Shown: in pieces, positions 1 through 10,777 of the stretch
Position numbering within the stretch: position 1 is the stretch's first letter
How the letters are laid out: each line of letters opens with the position of its first letter
Source: Macrolepiota albuminosa
Lineage: Eukaryota; Basidiomycota; Agaricomycetes; Agaricales; Agaricaceae
DNA length: 64,000 nucleotides
Assembly (NCBI GenBank): GCA_027475525.1
Contig: JAMWFC010000005.1
Coordinates: 434,001 to 498,000 of the forward strand
Direction: 5' to 3'
Program-made: the position numbers and the translations under genes
The notes under the pieces: model-generated
The model's database searches: none
The model's input: the letters and a program-made list of their open reading frames with translations, nothing else
Told to the model about the DNA's origin: nothing

Positions 1-36
1 GCGAAGGGTACCGCGATAGTCCTATACTCGACCTCG

Positions 37-408
37 TCAAGTAGATGAGACATAGCTCTGTCTCAGGCCGTAGGGTGGCAGTTGAGCGCCACCCGCTTGA
101 ATTAAGTTGAGCAAGAGGTAGCCCAACTGACGCTGACAAAGCAGCGTAAACTGGTTGTTAACCAGTGCATGAAGTCTGCGGACTTCTCGAGGACTGCAGG
201 GAAACCCACGAGGTGCTACTTGGTACACCTTACTGTTGTGGGGCGTCGTGGTGGCGTTGCCCTGTTTATCATCCTCGAAGGACCTGGCTGCGCAGGCTTC
301 TTGCCCGACGAAGATGGTATTGGTCATTGGCGACCAATAGAATTGGGGAGCTAACCCCGCGCCAAAGAATGAGTTTTGGCGCTCAATAGTGTGATCTCGA
401 TAGATCAC
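37..408 (-). CDS. Distal fragment of the G1 ORF3 region, unknown
   Basis: An open frame of 123 codons follows the ORF3 region, including segments such as YWSPMTNTIFVGQEAC and QVAPRGFPCSPREV. It reads like coding sequence (mixed composition, few rare residues). It is separated from the upstream frame by the 77-bp duplication at 350-503 plus one further shift. It is probably the C-terminal part of the same additional ORF, but I cannot name it. The window edge prevents finding the 3' LTR. Confidence 0.35.
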   Translation of the reverse strand: MIYRDHTIERQNSFFGAGLAPQFYWSPMTNTIFVGQEACAARSFEDDKQGNATTTPHNSKVYQVAPRGFPCSPREVRRLHALVNNQFTLLCQRQLGYLLLNLIQAGGAQLPPYGLRQSYVSST

Positions 409-503
409 AACACCGAGTGCATCAGGGCTAACCCCGCGCCAAAGAATGAGTTTTGGCGCTCAATAGTGTGATCTCGATAGATCACAACACCGAGTGCATC
501 AGG
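350..503. repeat. 77-bp tandem duplication (assembly-type)
   Basis: Two identical copies, offset 77 bp. They break the G1 ORF3 region. Confidence 0.85.
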
Positions 504-2336
504 ATGCGCCCAGTTTGGTCCTCGAGGAGGGCAGCTCCTTGCTTGGTGCTATCCTGCGCCCAACATTCCATCTTGGCCCGTTGATTGCTGTTGCGCCGTT
601 TGCGCGCCATATGTTGTGCCGCCGTCTCGTGCAGCACAGGAGATTCCATACGAGCCTCTTCAGGCTCCTCATACCAATCGTCGTCGGAGGGCGGGGATGG
701 CAGCCTGTCCAGCTCCGACTTCTCAGACCGTGGGTCCATAGCCTACACACACCACGGGAGTCGGGCTGGCAGGCCCTCTACCAGTATGGCGGGTAAAAAG
801 GGGATGTTAGCCCCTGGGGCCCCTTTCAGGGCATCCTCAGGGAAGTGCACATTGACGTAGGCGTGCCCTTCCGGTTGCTTACCCCGATGATCCTTTCGGG
901 GTTGTGAGGCCTTGGCCTCAGTGGAGCGTGTGCTCATGCCCCTGGAACTCTGCTCCCCAGAGTACGTGGTGGATACCATGGATACTGGTTGCGAAGATGC
1001 GACCTCAGACGCGCCGCTGGCGAGGCGCTGGATAAGCCGGGGGGCAGCTGGAGCAGGAACATTTTCATAGGGAAGGATGTCCTGTCCTAGACCGGCCTCC
1101 CGGCCGGAGGCAGCAACGCTCGACTTAATCGAGCGGAAGGGCGCGTCCTCCACTCCTTGCCAACACGCCCTTTTGCTGGAGTCGGTGTCCCGACTCGGAG
1201 GTGTAGTCTGCCGCTTACGAGCGGCTGAGAGGGCAAGGAGATCCGTTTTCCGCTGAGCGCGCATATGATCCATGTCGTCCATCATCCGGCAGATGAGGAC
1301 GACTGCCTCTGCATCGTGGAGGAATGATGACTCTGCGGGTACATCGTACCTGTTATCTCCCAGACGTTGGAGAAGGGTAGCCAGGACTAAGTCCTGGTTG
1401 TAAGTGGGCTCGACAGCCCGTGCTTTTCCTTTGTCGCGTCGAGGACGCGACTCTTCTTCCGAGCTGGGCTCGGATTGGTGCGGCATTTCCAGCCGCTGTA
1501 GCAAGGAGAGCTTGGCCAAGCTCTCCGTCGGCACATCAGCCGATGAACTGATGCTCCGTTCTGTATTGAGAGTTTCTGTACTCTCAATGGCCGCGGTGGC
1601 CTGCATGAGGGATGCTTTGCGTCCCTCTAGATTGTCAATTGGTGCTGTGGTCGACAGGGAAATCGACAGGCCTCCCTTGGCTTGTGACTCATGCGAGTCG
1701 CTGTACTGGGGCATTGCACCCCAAGCCCCCATCCAAGCCGGGGGGTACGGCATCATTACGGGCACACCACCCATCCCAGGGTAGTGCGCCAGGGCAGTAA
1801 ACTGGGGAAAAGGATGTGTCCCCAGTTGCCCTGTTGCCGGTACGGGGGCAAGCTGCCTCCATGCCGACGCTGCTTGGGGGCTGACTAGCCCCCCGTAGGC
1901 CTGTTGCTGGAATTGGCCCTCGGTGTGATGTGGCGCATAAGCGCCCGGTGCTGGTTGTTGGGGCTGATAGCCGCCCACAGGTGCGTTCTGGGGCATGAAG
2001 TTGCCCTGCATGGATTGAAGTGGCGGATAGCCACTGATCACCGGCTGCTGCGGCAGGTAGCCCGCCGCTGGTGGTTGCTGCTGCTGTGGGAAGCCCACAG
2101 CTGGTTGCGATTGTCCCCACTGGGGCGCATTTTGGGTCAGCGGGGGAGCCATCTGCCCCCCCCTTCAGCCAACGGTAAGAGTTGCGATTGTCCCCACTGG
2201 GGCGCATTTTGGGTCAGCGGGGGAGCCATCTGCCCCCCCCTTCAGCCAACGGTAAGACTGACAGCGTACTCTCAAACTGCTGCTGCTGTAGCTGCTGCTG
2301 CTGCTGTTCACTCAAGTCCACGGGCATGCTGTCCAT
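482..2336 (-). CDS. G1 additional ORF3, Gln/Pro-rich, unknown function
   Basis: The first ATG (2336) lies about 100 nt after the pol stop, in the same orientation. The N-terminus has a CAG-encoded poly-Gln tract. A Pro/Gln/Tyr/Gly-rich region of about 130 residues, low in charge, follows, then a charged region containing SKLSLLQRLEMP, SEEESRPRRDKGKARAVEP and LLALSAARKR. The frame 2152-743 is open for 469 codons. It is broken upstream by the 77-bp duplication at 2104 and a run of eight G, and downstream by an in-frame TAG at 743, after which 739-482 stays in frame. I see no transmembrane segment, so it is not an obvious envelope gene. Function is not recognised. Confidence 0.55.
2104..2257. 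repeat. 77-bp tandem duplication (assembly-type)
   Basis: Two copies, offset 77 bp, at the start of G1 ORF3. Each contains a run of eight C on the plus strand. Confidence 0.85.
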
Positions 2337-2438
2337 GGTTGGGGAAAAAAGCGAAAAAGAAATTTTGCCTTTTAAGACGTGTTTCAGCCACAGCTGCTGA
2401 CCAACTCAGCCAAGCCGCGATCGGCACTGCCGATCAAA

Positions 2439-4055
2439 TTAAGTGCCAGCACGCTTACTTAATTGATGTGGGCGCTTAACGCCCTTCAACTTCAAATAAC
2501 GGTCAAGTGCCGCTAACTTGGAGCAATGGGAGTGTGGCTCCCATGTTGTGTCCCCCAGGGACCAACGTACTTCAAACTCAAGCGTGTTACGCTCAGTCCA
2601 CCGGTGCCCAATTATGCACTTGACAAACCATTTGTCATCGTCTCGAGCCCCAAAATCATAGGGGCCTGGGGTTGCCCTGTTAGGGAACAGCACATCGTCA
2701 GACACGCTGTAAGGTCGCAACAGCGACACATGAAACTTAGGAACGATGCGTCGTTCCTGTAATGCCAGAGGCAGCTCCAACACGTAGTTGGAGGTACTTG
2801 GCTCTGCGTCTAGGACGCGGTATGGGCCTACCCACTTCGGGCAGAGTTTACTCGCCTGTCCCTTTGGGAGCTTCAGATTACGCGTTGATAGGTAGACCAA
2901 CGCTCCTACTGCTATTGGCGGGTCCGCTCGCCTACGGTGATTGGCGTTTTTCGCCTGGAAGACTTGTGCCTCTATGATGGCGTCATGTGCTGCCGCGATG
3001 TTCTCCAGGGCCTGCCTGGCGAACTCGACAACTCCGCGGTGAGCCACCGTATCAGCACGAACTTCGTGCAGCATGGAGGGCAAGTACCCTCCGTTGAGTT
3101 CAAAGGGCGCATACCCTGTGGTATCTGAGATACTCGCGTTAATCGCGAACTCAGTGAGTGGACACCAGTCCACCCAGTCCCGTTGGTCAGGGTGAACAAC
3201 TGCCCTCAGAATCTGACCTATACTGCGGTTAGCCCGCTCTGTCTGCCCATCTGTTTGAGGATGGAAGGACGTCGACATGAGGAGTCGCGCTCCTAGCAGT
3301 TTGTGGAGTTCTCTCCACCATTGAGACGTGAACTTCAAGTCACGGTCGCTCACAATGGTGCTAGGCAGCCCATGCAGCCTAACGATCTCCCTCAGGTAGA
3401 TCCATGACAGCTCCTTAGCCGTCAGCGTAGTTCGCACCGGTATGAGGTGCACCATGCTCGTCATGCGGCATATGACTACCCAGAGGTAATCGAACCCTCT
3501 GGACTCGGGAAAGGGACCTACGAAGTCCATTCCGATTGAATCTCAGGGTTTCACCGGCACGGGTAGCTGGTGTAGCTTCCCGGAAGGGGATCCAGGGGGC
3601 AATTTTGCCCTCTGACACGCTGCGCATGACGCGCAAAACTTAGTCACTTCTTGGGCCATACATGGCCACCAATACCATCTCCGGATGTAGCCCAACGTCC
3701 GGGTGGCACCAAAGTGCCCCACCAGTGCATGGGCCTGGTCCAAGACCCGCGTAACAATGGTTCGCGTACGGGGGAGGCATACCACTGCCACCCCTTGACG
3801 GTTCTCCGTCGTGATGAGTCCACCAGGCTCATGCCTGAACCGAGGATGGTCGTCAGGATTGGCGATTATCTCGGCGAAGAGAGAATCATTGCCATAGTCC
3901 TGCACCACCTCCTGCCGGAAGTCGTCATTGACCAGGCTAGGAGGCTGGGATGAAGGCAATTCGCCTTCAAGCATCTCCGCAAGCGTAACGGGTACATCGT
4001 GGCGCTCGTGCTCCCTAGTGGACGCTGGGTCCACGGCTTCATGCTCCTTGAGCAA
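2439..4055 (-). CDS. G1 integrase with C-terminal chromodomain
   Basis: This part inserts cDNA into the host genome. The N-terminal zinc-binding module (HALVGHFGATRTLGYIRR ... CASCAAC, an HHCC pattern) lies at about 3770-3630. The DDE core follows: Asp in MDFVGPFPE, Asp in TIVSDRDLKF, and Glu in TDGQTERANRS. The C-terminal segment (about 2660-2490) contains a chromodomain-like block (FVKCIIGHRW ... LEFEVRWSLGDTTWEPHSHC), which in chromoviruses directs insertion to modified histones. A TGA at 3543 falls where related elements have Trp (PWDSIGMDF). The final stop at 2439 is TAA. Confidence 0.88.
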
Positions 4056-4103
4056 CTGGGCGGCTACGTCCCGTTCTTCACGCTGCTCTCTGAGGCGAGT
4101 GCT

Positions 4104-6326
4104 TCACCTCCATTCATCGTCACGCATAGCGCGTACTTCCAGGACATGCTCCTTGAGCTCCTGGTATCGGTGGAGAAGTAAATCCTCTCCATCAGGGTCT
4201 ATGCAGCAGTCTGCCTGCACATACTCATGAGGCTCGTGAGCCTCCCTGACTACATCACTCTCAAAGTAGCGTGACAAGCAGTCTGCCACTTTGTTGAGTT
4301 CACCTTTAACATAGGTGATGTCGAACTGGTATCTCGACATGTAGTCTATCCACCGTCGCTGACGTGGCGACAAGTTCACCTGAGTTTTAAAGAACTCAAG
4401 GGCCTTGTGGTCCGTTATGATGTGGATGGGGTATCCCATCAGCTTATCCTCCCACTTGAGGAGGGCCTCGAGTATGGCAAGAGTCTCCAGCTTGTGCACC
4501 GCATAATTTTGCTGGGCCGTCGTGAACTTCTTTGACATGAACCCTGCTGGGCGGCACGTCTGCCAGCTGCTTCCCTGGCTGTACATGGCTCCGACGCCTG
4601 TCTTGGACGTGTCGCAAATGAGCCATATCGGCTCGTCCTGTCTAGGGTCGATTGGTCGAATCACCGGAGTCTTCGTACAGATCCGTTTGACCATCTCGAA
4701 GCACCGCTGGTGCAACGGCCTCCAATTGAACGGTGACCCGTTCTGCGTCATGGCCATAAGTGGCCCAGTATAGGCTGTGACATCGGGCAAGAAGCTCGAT
4801 ATGTAGTTGACAAGGCCAACGAATCGTTGGATGTCATTGTAGTTTTGGGGCGTGCGCCACTCCCGAATATGATCGAGCTTGTCCTGATCAGGGTGGATAC
4901 CCCGCTCATCTATGACATGCCCTAGGCAGTCTATACTCTGAGCGTAGAGCTCACATTTCTTCCACTTCAAGTACAACTTGTACTTGCGCAGTCGTTCGAA
5001 TACGACTCTGAGGTGCTGCTCATGCTCCTCCATAGTATCCGAGTAGATGAATATGTCATCTAAGTAGACGTGCATGAAACGTCCTATTACGTCTCGGAAG
5101 ATAGAGGTCATTAGCCTCTGGAACGTTGCTGGAGCATTGCAGTCTCCAATCTGCATTATATTGCTCGTGAATGTACCCATGATCGACGCAAATACGGTCT
5201 TGGGTACGTCCTCGGTGCGAATGCGCACCTGCTCGTAAGCGTCAGTAAGGTCAATCTTCGAGCGATACTTCGCCCGAGCCACGTCTTCCCAGATCACCTC
5301 TTGATCTGGTAAAGGAGTTACATCCTTTATGGTATTGTCATTGCGCTGACGCGCATCAAGAGCTGTTCGAAGGGTTCCATCCTTCTTCGGGATGCACAAT
5401 AACGGTGCAGCTTGAGCGGTGGTGCATGGGGACCACCATTGAGCATTCAAGTAGCGATTAGTTTTATCGCGTAGTTGCTCCTGGAGGGCGCATGGGCAGC
5501 GCGGCAAGTGGTACTTATACTGCTTGTTCTCGTCTATGAGATTAATCTCATGGTTCACCTCCCGCCATGGCGGGAGCTCCTCCTTGGTCCCATTGACCAT
5601 GTCGGCAAATTCTTCTTGCCATTGCTGACGCAACCGAGGAATATCTTCCTCACGAAGGCTTGTCGCCTTCTGCTTCCCCTTCATACGTACCGGGGGAAGT
5701 ACTTCCACCGTCTCTGAGGGTGGTCGAGGCGGCGGTGCATACTGCTCGCGCATTGCGAGCACCCAATTGACACTGTCATCGGGTATATGTAGTCTCAGCA
5801 GAGCACCCGCTGCCGCTGCCTTATAAGCCACGAGGCTTCTTCCCTCATGTACAAGTGAGTACGCTACGGACACCTCGTTTGAGGCTGGCTGGCGATACGC
5901 TGGTTTGACGGTCATCCGTCTCTGGTGCGCATTTTGCGCACACGTGGCTGCCACCAGCTCGTTCCACTCTTGCAGCATGCGGGGGTCGTATGCCCAGTCG
6001 TACTCCAGTAGGGGGGCTGGTCGCTCCCATAGGGACCATGTGTCCCCCTCTTCTGAGGCTTCCGCCTCTCAGATGCTGTCTTCCAAGTCTTCCAACTTGA
6101 CTTGTGAGGACGTAGGTGGACATACATCCACTGAGTCCTCCCGTCGTCTCGCCTTTCGATGGCGTTTGTCCGGAGGCCTTGCGCCTCGAATCTCAGGAGC
6201 GATTATTTGCTCGTTGCTCCTCTTGGAGGCTTGATACTCCTCCTCGCTCATCATTACCACGTTGTGGTCTGCGCTCAGTCCAGGCATAGCCTGCACTTCC
6301 TCCTCCACATCCTCCATGGCCGGCAC
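4104..6326 (-). CDS. G1 reverse transcriptase and RNase H
   Basis: This is the polymerase that copies the element RNA to cDNA. The ORF 5978-4104 carries the gypsy RT core: KKDGTLRTALDAR, KIDLTDAYEQVRI, the NAPATFQRLM segment and the catalytic YLDDIFIYS (YxDD box). RNase H follows, starting at LICDTSKTGVGAM and with the TDHKALEFF motif. The acidic linker 6326-6069 is in the same frame upstream and ends in a TGA at 6069. A TGA at 4104 separates this part from the integrase, again without a frame change. The catalytic residues are present, so the domain would be functional if the stops were read through or absent in other copies. Confidence 0.88.
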
Positions 6327-6341
6327 TCTGCGCTGGCCAAG

Positions 6342-7289
6342 TCATGGAGAGTCCTTGCATTTCTCCGTAGTGCGATGACGTCGCAGACGATTATCAGTGT
6401 CGTCTGCTGTAGCTTGTTTGGCTGGGATCACTTTCCCATTCACTATTACCTGACAGTGGTCAAAGTCTAGTATGACTTTGTTACGCCGCATGAATGGCGT
6501 TCCCAGTATCATATCGTAGCGATCAAAGTTCGCTACATCCATGTATTCCCGGCTACGTGAGCCCGGCATTTGGACATTCACATTTGTCCCATACTGCACC
6601 ATGGCTCGGCTCCCTACGGTGCCCAGCTGTAACGCCAATGGCGTATCCAACTTCTGCACAGATATTCCGTACACATGGGCGAACTGGGGCATTATGCCCA
6701 ATGTAGTACTCCCAGAGTCCCATAGGGTCCATGCCTTGTGGCCATCTACGTCTACATACGAGACCAGGCACTCCTTGTCTGCTCGTTTCAATGTAGGGCG
6801 CTGCAAAGTGCCCTCTGCACGACGAAGAGTCACCTTCTTCATCCGAACCACGTTATTCCGTTCGGGATCATTTGTGGACGGCCAATCCGTCATCGCCGCT
6901 AGGCACTCAGAGTCGCTGTCACGACTGTAATACTCATTGTCATAGACGTTGTCATATACATTGACTGTGACGTACTCCTCCCCCTCCACGACCACACTCT
7001 CGGGCTCGGCGCCCGATGCCTCCTCTGGGGGCTCCTGGTCGTTTGTGGGGTGCTCTGCCTCAGAATCGGCAGATACGTCTCCATCACTCCCACTCGCGGC
7101 TGCAGTATGTGCAGCTCGAAGGTGGGTGTGCTCTGCCTCAGAATCGGCAGATACGTCTCCATCACTCCCACTCTCGGCTGCAGTATGTGCAGCTCGAAGA
7201 TGGGTGCGGGTGTATACCCCTTCCTTGGGGCTCCTGGCTTCGCGGGGCAGTTGGTAGCGTAGTGGCCTGGTTGGCCACATGCGAAACAA
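6342..7289 (-). CDS. G1 aspartic protease region of Pol
   Basis: This is the retropepsin-like domain that cleaves the Gag-Pol polyprotein. The active-site motif WTLWDSGSTTLGI (Asp-Ser-Gly) sits near residue 195. It is followed by the flap-like region and the second hydrophobic strand MILGTPFM, as in gypsy proteases. The N-terminal 90 residues overlap gag in another frame and are acidic, with a 26-residue tandem repeat (see 7051-7206). The frame ends at a TGA at 6342 but continues in the same frame through an acidic linker (6326-6069) to a second TGA at 6069 and on into RT. Confidence 0.8.
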   Translation of the reverse strand: MFRMWPTRPLRYQLPREARSPKEGVYTRTHLRAAHTAAESGSDGDVSADSEAEHTHLRAAHTAAASGSDGDVSADSEAEHPTNDQEPPEEASGAEPESVVVEGEEYVTVNVYDNVYDNEYYSRDSDSECLAAMTDWPSTNDPERNNVVRMKKVTLRRAEGTLQRPTLKRADKECLVSYVDVDGHKAWTLWDSGSTTLGIMPQFAHVYGISVQKLDTPLALQLGTVGSRAMVQYGTNVNVQMPGSRSREYMDVANFDRYDMILGTPFMRRNKVILDFDHCQVIVNGKVIPAKQATADDTDNRLRRHRTTEKCKDSP

Positions 7290-9807
7290 GTCCCCGTCTG
7301 ACCTGGTGGGTTGGCCGGTTTGAAGTCTGGCCTTGGTTTAGGACGGTCTCCGTCCGGTGCCCGATCTGGGCGTGGGCGGCTCCGCCCTTGGTTTGCCGCA
7401 GGGGTTCTGCGTACAACAAACCGCGTGTTGTGGTCACGGTCCAAATCGGTCTTTTTGGCCAGGAAGGTCCCTACATGCTGACCCCGTGAGGGTGTCCCAC
7501 CAGGCGGTAGTCGCCTGGATCCTCCATTGTGTCCACTCCGATGCTCGTAGTGGTTAGCAGTCTTCAGAGACTGCTCATACCTGATGGCATATGCCACAAA
7601 CTCTTCTACATCGTTGACTTCTGGGGACAATCCGTCCTCACGTATCAAATAGCGGCACATGTCCGCTGGTATGCCATCCAAGAACGTTTCAAGCATTGTG
7701 TACCCGTCTGGGTATACTGCCATGTTCTGGGCATGGTCATTAAGGGTATCATAGAACCCTTGTACTCCCAACTTCTCGGTGTACTTGGCAGACTGGAAGT
7801 CCCGCCTTGCATCCTGGAGCGTTGAGGGGTGTACGAATCGATTGTACAGTCCTGTAAGGACTCCTTTAAATGTCCAGTCATATTGGACACGGTTGACGTG
7901 CAGTACTGCCCGTCGAAACCAACCCATGGCCTCTCCGGCCAAGAACTCAGGCAGAACGAAGATTCGTTCTTGTTCCATACGGTCACCTCCGTATAAGCAC
8001 ATGGCGAGATGGGTGCATACATCCATCGCCCAATCTTCCAGGTCGCTGAACTTGGACGTGCCTGTATAGGCGCGAATGTGCCTACTGTCTGCTTTACGCA
8101 GCTTCACTCCGTCTGGTAACTGTAAGGTTACGCCCAGGGCATCATCGACTACTCAGTGAAGGCGATCATGCATGGCTTCACAATGCATTTGAATGGCCTC
8201 CCGCTGACCCGGGGATCTAGTCGCCAAATCAGCGGCATGGGGAAGTGACTTCCCCCGTCCACCTTGCGGAGGACGTCCCGAGCCTTCTTGACTGTGGGCA
8301 TAATTGCCCTCATCTCAAAGAATCGACCTAGAGCCGTCATCCCAGCCGTTACCAGGGACATCACGTCTCGTGGCACCATCTCGATCGAGGAAGTCTCCTC
8401 GATCATGATCGTTGCGCCGCCCTGGACCTGGAGAAGCTTGATTCTCCTGACCCTGCATGACGAATTGACGACGCATCTTGTCAATGGGCTTAGTGCCCTC
8501 GAATACGATGCCCTGATCGTCTCCTGACCCTGCATGACGAATTGACGACGCATCTTGTCAATGGGCTTAGTGCCCTCGAATACGATGCCCTGATCGTCAA
8601 TAAGGGACTGTCCCTTAGTCCTGAGGTCGCCATTGCGCATACGTTGATACGCGACTCTGTCGCTCAACGTTTTGGCCATGGGCACGCGTGGCATCACGGA
8701 TGCCTCGCTCTCCACTTTGAGCACAGTACTATCGTGCCCATCCGGACCTGACATATCTGTCCTACGGTCTTGGTTACGCATGTGCGGGGGCTCCTCATGC
8801 CACCCTTGTCCTGCTAGAGTATAAAAAGTACTCACCGGTCTTACTTCGGGCACTTCTTGCACCCGTGCTAGTGCCTCCACTAGCTCGATTCTGACGTCTT
8901 GATTGCGTTGTGCTGAGCATTCCTCGGACATGTGGCTTCAGGGGGTCAAAACCCCTGATTGCCGTGTGGCCTTACGCTGCACATACATTCGCAGCTCCAT
9001 AGTGAGCACTCTCACCATCAAATCAGTATATTTCGTACTGAATACATTGGGCACTTCGTGCCCTTGTCGCCTAAGTGCTACTATATGGGCTGACACGTAG
9101 CGCTCGAGTCGCGCTTGGGTGGTGTATTTCATCACCTCTGGGTGCAAGTCCCAGAACACCCGCAAGCGCACGGTGTACGCAGTTTTCAGCCGCTGTTCCT
9201 CTGCTCCGGCGTCGTCGTCACTTGACGACTCCATCACCTCCTCTGGAAGCTCTACAACCTCCGGAGCTTCCTCCACTGCTGGTGTGCACAGGAATCGATC
9301 TTCTGCGTGGTATACTTCAGGCCTTGCAGCCTCCTCCGGTACCTCTTCTAAGCGGGCTTCCGCTACTTTAGAAGGCATTGGGCCCGCTGTGGACCGCCTG
9401 GTCCCACTGCTCCGGCTCACAGGGAGGGCTCTCCCAGTCCGTACTGACAACTCGGTGTCTCCTGGGGCGCCATAGGTGCCGGTTGACTGTCGGCCGTCCT
9501 GCGGGGGTCCTTTGGAAGCCAATCAGCTAGACCGTCGCGGTCCTCCTGGCAGCTGCGTAACTGGGGGCGTTAATCCCCCGGACATCTTGTCCTGGAGGCA
9601 TTGCGGACCGTCCTGCTGTGAGCTTTCAGCTCTCCAGGCCTCGCTCTCATTCCCGGCCAGGTCGGTACTCTGACCTCGGTCTCGAGCCTTGGGTCTTACC
9701 TGACCCGCATTGGACGCTGACGCGTCCTGAGTGTCTGCTGGGTCTCCCCGTAGGTTGTGGGCATTTCGCCCGCCGTCAGTGGGCACTGCAGGTATGGGAT
9801 TACTCAT
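6899..9807 (-). CDS. G1 Gag polyprotein (interrupted by in-frame TGA codons)
   Basis: This is the structural nucleocapsid protein of the retrotransposon. The 9807-8520 stretch and the 8442-6899 stretch form one frame once the 77-bp duplication at 8443-8596 is counted once. The C-terminal part (8107-7250) holds a retrotransposon-gag fold (helical, with DLEDWAMDV and EAMGWFRRAV) followed by a CCHC zinc knuckle, CFACGQPGHYATNC, which binds RNA. The N-terminal part is acidic and low in complexity. Stops inside the frame lie at 9523, 8938, 8315 and 8153, and all four are TGA. The frame ends at a TAG at 6899 inside the pol overlap. The exact start is uncertain because 9807 lies in a duplicated segment. 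Confidence 0.75.
7051..7206. repeat. 78-bp in-frame tandem repeat (two copies)
   Basis: Two units lie 78 bp apart with two mismatches, giving a 26-residue duplicated acidic segment (each containing GSDGDVSADSEAEH) at the start of the G1 pol frame. The offset is divisible by three and the copies have diverged. This sets it apart from the 77-bp duplications elsewhere and suggests a genuine repeat. Confidence 0.75.
8443..8596. repeat. 77-bp tandem duplication (assembly-type)
   Basis: Offset 77 bp inside G1 gag. Counting it once puts the 8931 frame in register with the 8107 frame. Confidence 0.85.
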
Positions 9808-9884
9808 GTGTCTGCTGGGTCTCCCCGTAGGTTGTGGGCATTTCGCCCGCCGTCAGTGGGCACTGCAGGTATGGGATTACTCAT
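9731..9884. repeat. 77-bp tandem duplication (assembly-type)
   Basis: Offset 77 bp. It duplicates the candidate G1 gag start codon (9807 and 9884). Confidence 0.85.
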
Positions 9885-10171
9885 CGATCCCCTGTTTGAA
9901 ATTTGCACAGTGTGGCTGTGCAAGAAGCTCGAGAAGCTGATAGAGTTCTGTCAACGAACTCAGCGACTGACGTCGGATGCTAGGCAATAGATCCTAGCTG
10001 GTGGATTCAAAAAAATGTAACGAAGTTACAGGGATTGTGAGAGCTTAGGTTCACACTGCACAGAATCAGACCAGTCCGGTCTATTGACTATGTAGTATAA
10101 ACACAAAATAAGCTGCTTTGTAAGCAGCAGGGTAAACTAATTATATACTAATGTAAATAATATTATATTAT

Positions 10172-10327
10172 AATAAATATAATATAATATTTACTACTAT
10201 ACAGTAAGTAAAGCTATGTGGCCAACGCCACATAGCGGACTACGCTACAATAAATATAATATAATATTTACTACTATACAGTAAGTAAATCTATGTGGCC
10301 AACGCCACATAGCGGACTACGCTACAA
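10172..10327. repeat. 77-bp tandem duplication (assembly-type)
   Basis: Offset 77 bp with one mismatch, in AT-rich DNA. Each copy contains a short palindrome around the word TATGTGGC. Confidence 0.8.
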
Positions 10328-10740
10328 GGCACTTGCGTATGGCTCCAAAATGTGGCTACAGGGCGCTAAAAGTCGCTAAGGGGGAGTGCTAAGAGCGTGG
10401 GAAAGTCGCTAAGAAAGGCGCTAAGAGGTGCGGGAAAGGGTCGCTAAGAGGCGCTAAGTGTTAGCACCTGGAACGTGATAATAAAAGAATGAGATTGCTT
10501 AGCAGATCTAAGCACAAAAGCCAAGCCGTAGTTGCAAGGCGCTAGAGAGAGAGAGATATAGAAAACTAGAGCCACTGGCTAAGAGCATTATGCCAGATTG
10601 ACTGATGCCAAGTGTCTGTGTAAATGTATAGCCTTGGAGTGCAAGTGGCAAGGTGCGGCGAGGTGTCAATAGTGGTGCGAAGAATAAATGGTGCCATAAA
10701 AAGTGGTCTGAGAGTAATTGGAGTCTGTAGCTGCGAGTTA
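10328..10740. repeat. Intergenic region with clustered CGCTAAG-type heptamers
   Basis: Between 10364 and 10458 the word (T/G)CGCTAAG or a one-base variant occurs seven times within about 100 bp in direct orientation, spaced 8-30 bp. Further GCGCTA words are scattered through 10.5-14 kb. No open frame or RNA gene is seen. It could be LTR or regulatory DNA of a neighbouring element. Function is unknown. Confidence 0.4.
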
Positions 10741-10777
10741 TTAGTGTAAAAATATGAGAAAAAAAGCGCTGGAAGCG

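Larger units (their letters stand above)
1..9884 (-). mobile_element. Ty3/gypsy chromodomain retrotransposon G1 (left end outside window)
   Basis: The element reads right to left: gag (about 9807 to 6899), protease (7289 to 6342), RT/RNase H (5978 to 4104), integrase with chromodomain (4055 to 2439), then an extra ORF3 (2336 to 482 and beyond). This gag-PR-RT-RH-IN order with a C-terminal chromodomain defines fungal chromoviruses. The gag and pol frames overlap between 7289 and 6899 and differ by one base in the direction expected for a -1 frameshift. No indels are seen in gag-pol once the 77-bp duplication at 8443 is discounted, yet eight in-frame TGA codons interrupt it. The 3' LTR must lie left of position 1. 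I could not define the 5' LTR securely. Confidence 0.85.

Noticed and set aside
743..2336. ORF3 of G1 as an envelope gene
   Set aside because: No signal peptide, membrane segment or cleavage site is visible. The composition is Gln/Pro-rich and soluble.
7051..7206. A nineteenth 77-bp artefact
   Set aside because: The offset is 78 bp, in frame, with two mismatches, so it looks like a genuine repeat.
10016..10740. 5' LTR of G1
   Set aside because: A TGTAAC end at 10016 looks LTR-like, but no matching second end, primer site or second LTR could be found in the window.
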